64,000 bases of DNA. Origin: Arthrobacter sp. MA-N2 (GTDB lineage: Bacteria > Actinomycetota > Actinomycetes > Actinomycetales > Micrococcaceae). Under the pieces are notes generated by a model. That model saw nothing but the letters and a program-made list of their open reading frames with translations. It had not been told where the DNA came from and did no database searches. The position numbers and the translations under genes are program-made. Below are positions 62,343 through 64,000 of the stretch, in pieces. The stretch covers positions 92,979 to 156,978 of the forward strand of contig NZ_KI912157.1 in the NCBI RefSeq assembly GCF_000517125.1, given 5' to 3'. Within the stretch, counting starts at the first letter, position 1; every line of letters starts with the position of its first letter.

Positions 62343-63932
62343 CTAGCGCAGCATGGATAGGAGGCCGTCGGAGTCGATCATGTCGTGAGCAAACGAGGTC
62401 GAAAGCCGGCCGCGTTGCATGACATAGATTCGATCGCTCATCAGTGCTTCCTCGATCTCGGATGTGATGAGGAGGACGGAACCTCCCTGCGCCAGGTAGG
62501 TCCCAATGGCCTTGTAGATGGTTTCTTTCGCTGCTACATCAACGCCGCGCGTAGGCTCACTGACGATGAGCAGTTCTGCTCCAGCAGCAATCCACTTGGC
62601 GAAAACGACCTTCTGCTGGTTGCCGCCACTGAGAGTGCCAACGTGTTGGTCGGCATCCCTGACTCGAATTCCGAGGCTGTGGATCATACCGTCTGCGAGC
62701 CGCCGCTCCTTCGAGCCCCTTCGAAAGCCAAACCGCCTGATCGTGTGGAGACTGGGCATGGATATGTTTGCTTGGACCGACATGTCAAGAACCAGGCCCT
62801 GGCTCTTGCGGTCCTCCGGAATCCACCCAAGTCCGGCTTTGATCGCGTCGCGCGGCGTCCGGATGGAGACCTGGCGCCCGCGCATGAGGAACTCACCTGT
62901 GAGATGTGGCCGGCTGCCGAACAGGCACGCGGCCAGTTCAGACTGACCGCTCCCGACCAGACCGGTGACGGCCACCGCTTCCCCAGGCATTACACTCAAG
63001 GCGACTTCGTCCAGCAAATGTGAATCGCTGAGGTTTCGGACTTCCAGCATGGGCTTTTCTTTGCCGCTGTCTACAGTGCGAGGATTGATGCGCCGCCGGC
63101 CGCCAGTGGTGAGCTGACCGACGAGCTCCCCGATGAGATTTTCGCCCACCATCGCCCGCACCGCTTCTTCTTCTGGGAGCTCGGCGGAAGTTCGGGTCAG
63201 CACTTTCCGACCATCTCGCATTACGGTGATCCGGTCGCATAGGCGGTAGACCTCATCGAGCCTGTGGGAGATGAACACTATTGCCACACCCTCTCCCCTG
63301 AGTCGTTCCACCAACTCGAAGAGCTTTTCCACTTCAGGTTTCGGCAACGTGGCCGTTGGTTCATCCAGAAGGATCACCCTGGCTTTTCGGTGAACGGCCT
63401 TGGCGATCTCGACGGCTTGTTGTTCAGCCATGGACAAGGTGCCAACCGGCGTGTCAGCAGGAATGTCGAAGCCCAGGTTCAGGAGGTCTTCTGTGGCTCT
63501 ACGGTGAAGTCGGTTCCAGTCGACAAGCCCAGCGCGTGTCGTGGGAAGGTCGGAGAGATAAATGTTTTCCGCCACGGACAGTCCGGGAGCAAGACTCAAC
63601 TCCTGATGAATCGTGTAGATACCGTTCGCCTGCGCGTCACCGGGATTGCCAAAGCGCCGCGGGCTGCCCTCGAGAATGATTTCTCCCTCGGTGGGAACCT
63701 CCACCCCTGACATCACCTTTACAAGCGTTGACTTGCCCGCTCCGTTCTGGCCCAGTAATGCGTGGCATTCCCCCGGCCAGACATCAAGGTCGACACCCTC
63801 CAGCGCTTGGACACCGGGATAGCTCTTCGAAATTCCGCGGAGGCTCAGCGCTGCCGATGTCCGTGGTGATGTGTCCGACCCACCGGGATGCCGGGTCCCG
63901 GCATTGATCCGCGGCTCATTATTCAGGTTCAT
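62343..63932 (-). CDS. Sugar ABC transporter ATP-binding protein, two ATPase domains (RbsA-like)
   Basis: This 529-residue protein has duplicated ATPase domains. The first has GQNGAGKSTLVKVMSG, LSMAEQQAVEIAKAV in place of a canonical signature, and VILLDEPTATLP. The second has a degenerate Walker A (GLVGSGQSELAA), the signature LSGGNQQKVVFAKWI and LLIVSEPTRGVDVAAK. This asymmetry is normal for RbsA, XylG and MglA. It lies between the permease gene and the substrate-binding protein gene that begins beyond the window edge. Confidence 0.94.
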   Translation of the reverse strand: MNLNNEPRINAGTRHPGGSDTSPRTSAALSLRGISKSYPGVQALEGVDLDVWPGECHALLGQNGAGKSTLVKVMSGVEVPTEGEIILEGSPRRFGNPGDAQANGIYTIHQELSLAPGLSVAENIYLSDLPTTRAGLVDWNRLHRRATEDLLNLGFDIPADTPVGTLSMAEQQAVEIAKAVHRKARVILLDEPTATLPKPEVEKLFELVERLRGEGVAIVFISHRLDEVYRLCDRITVMRDGRKVLTRTSAELPEEEAVRAMVGENLIGELVGQLTTGGRRRINPRTVDSGKEKPMLEVRNLSDSHLLDEVALSVMPGEAVAVTGLVGSGQSELAACLFGSRPHLTGEFLMRGRQVSIRTPRDAIKAGLGWIPEDRKSQGLVLDMSVQANISMPSLHTIRRFGFRRGSKERRLADGMIHSLGIRVRDADQHVGTLSGGNQQKVVFAKWIAAGAELLIVSEPTRGVDVAAKETIYKAIGTYLAQGGSVLLITSEIEEALMSDRIYVMQRGRLSTSFAHDMIDSDGLLSMLR

Positions 63933-63970
63933 GGCGTCCTCCTCCCAACGCTTGGCCTTTGCATGCCCTG

Positions 63971-64000
63971 CTAGAACTTCTGCTCAGGCTTGAACTGTTG
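63971..64000 (-). CDS. C-terminal end of a gene cut by the window edge (probably the ABC substrate-binding protein)
   Basis: On the minus strand nine codons (QQFKPEQKF) lead to TAG at 63971. The location directly upstream of the ATPase and permease genes makes a sugar-binding protein the likely product. The sequence itself is too short to show the family. Confidence 0.5.
   Translation of the reverse strand, partial: QQFKPEQKF

Overview
The window reads as a high-GC actinobacterial chromosome segment, most like the Micrococcaceae (Arthrobacter group). The reasons are the GC-rich codon use, the many GTG starts, the tightly overlapping ATGA/GTGA junctions, a PdxS of actinobacterial type and a large set of sugar-catabolic operons. 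This placement is an inference from style, not from a database match.

Layout. (1) 1-3.6 kb: the end of a PotD/PotBC/PotA-like ABC importer operon, cut by the window edge. (2) 3.7-16.85 kb: an accessory island of nested mobile elements. An IS3-type element (OrfA/OrfB) is split by an IS21-type element with 56-bp terminal inverted repeats and a 6-bp target duplication. That IS21 element is itself broken twice: istA by element A (two tyrosine recombinases and nothing else) and istB by element B (two tyrosine recombinases plus a HEPN-like protein). Both inner elements have the paired-recombinase organisation of Tn554. The IS21 element also carries an SRPBCC gene. (3) 16.9-17.8 kb: pdxS, with no pdxT in the window.

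(4) 18-41 kb: a dense metabolic region. It holds counterparts of the E. coli yhfSTUVWXY genes (YhfS, YhfT, YhfU, the phosphotriesterase homologue Php/YhfV, YhfW, YhfX and a free-standing PRD protein) and a GntR/UTRA regulator. Joined to these are a dedicated HPr and enzyme I, but no recognisable PTS enzyme II. Around the core are an AroE-like dehydrogenase, a KDPG-type aldolase, a histidine phosphatase, a HAD phosphatase, a 2-hydroxyacid dehydrogenase, a cupin phosphoglucose isomerase, a class III aminotransferase, a SIS-domain sugar isomerase, glutamate dehydrogenase, NagB, a ROK kinase and a ROK repressor. Related AT-rich dyads lie at several of the promoters. I infer catabolism of an unusual, probably nitrogen-containing, phosphorylated sugar with PTS-linked control.

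(5) 41-51 kb: a ribose-type ABC importer followed by two TIM-barrel isomerases, a GMC oxidoreductase, two Gfo/Idh/MocA dehydrogenases and a zinc alcohol dehydrogenase, an oxidative route for a sugar or polyol. (6) 51-52.7 kb: a RelB/RelE-type toxin-antitoxin pair and gene debris. (7) 52.8-64 kb, all on the minus strand: a second ribose-type ABC importer, a GMC oxidoreductase fused to a gluconate-2-dehydrogenase subunit-3 domain, two dehydrogenases, an SDR, a KDPG-type aldolase and a PfkB kinase, which look like import and oxidation of a sugar followed by a 2-keto-3-deoxy acid pathway.

The two regions most worth attention are the nested mobile elements at 4-16.9 kb and the yhf-plus-HPr/enzyme I cluster at 18-35 kb. 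No tRNA, rRNA or CRISPR array was recognised.
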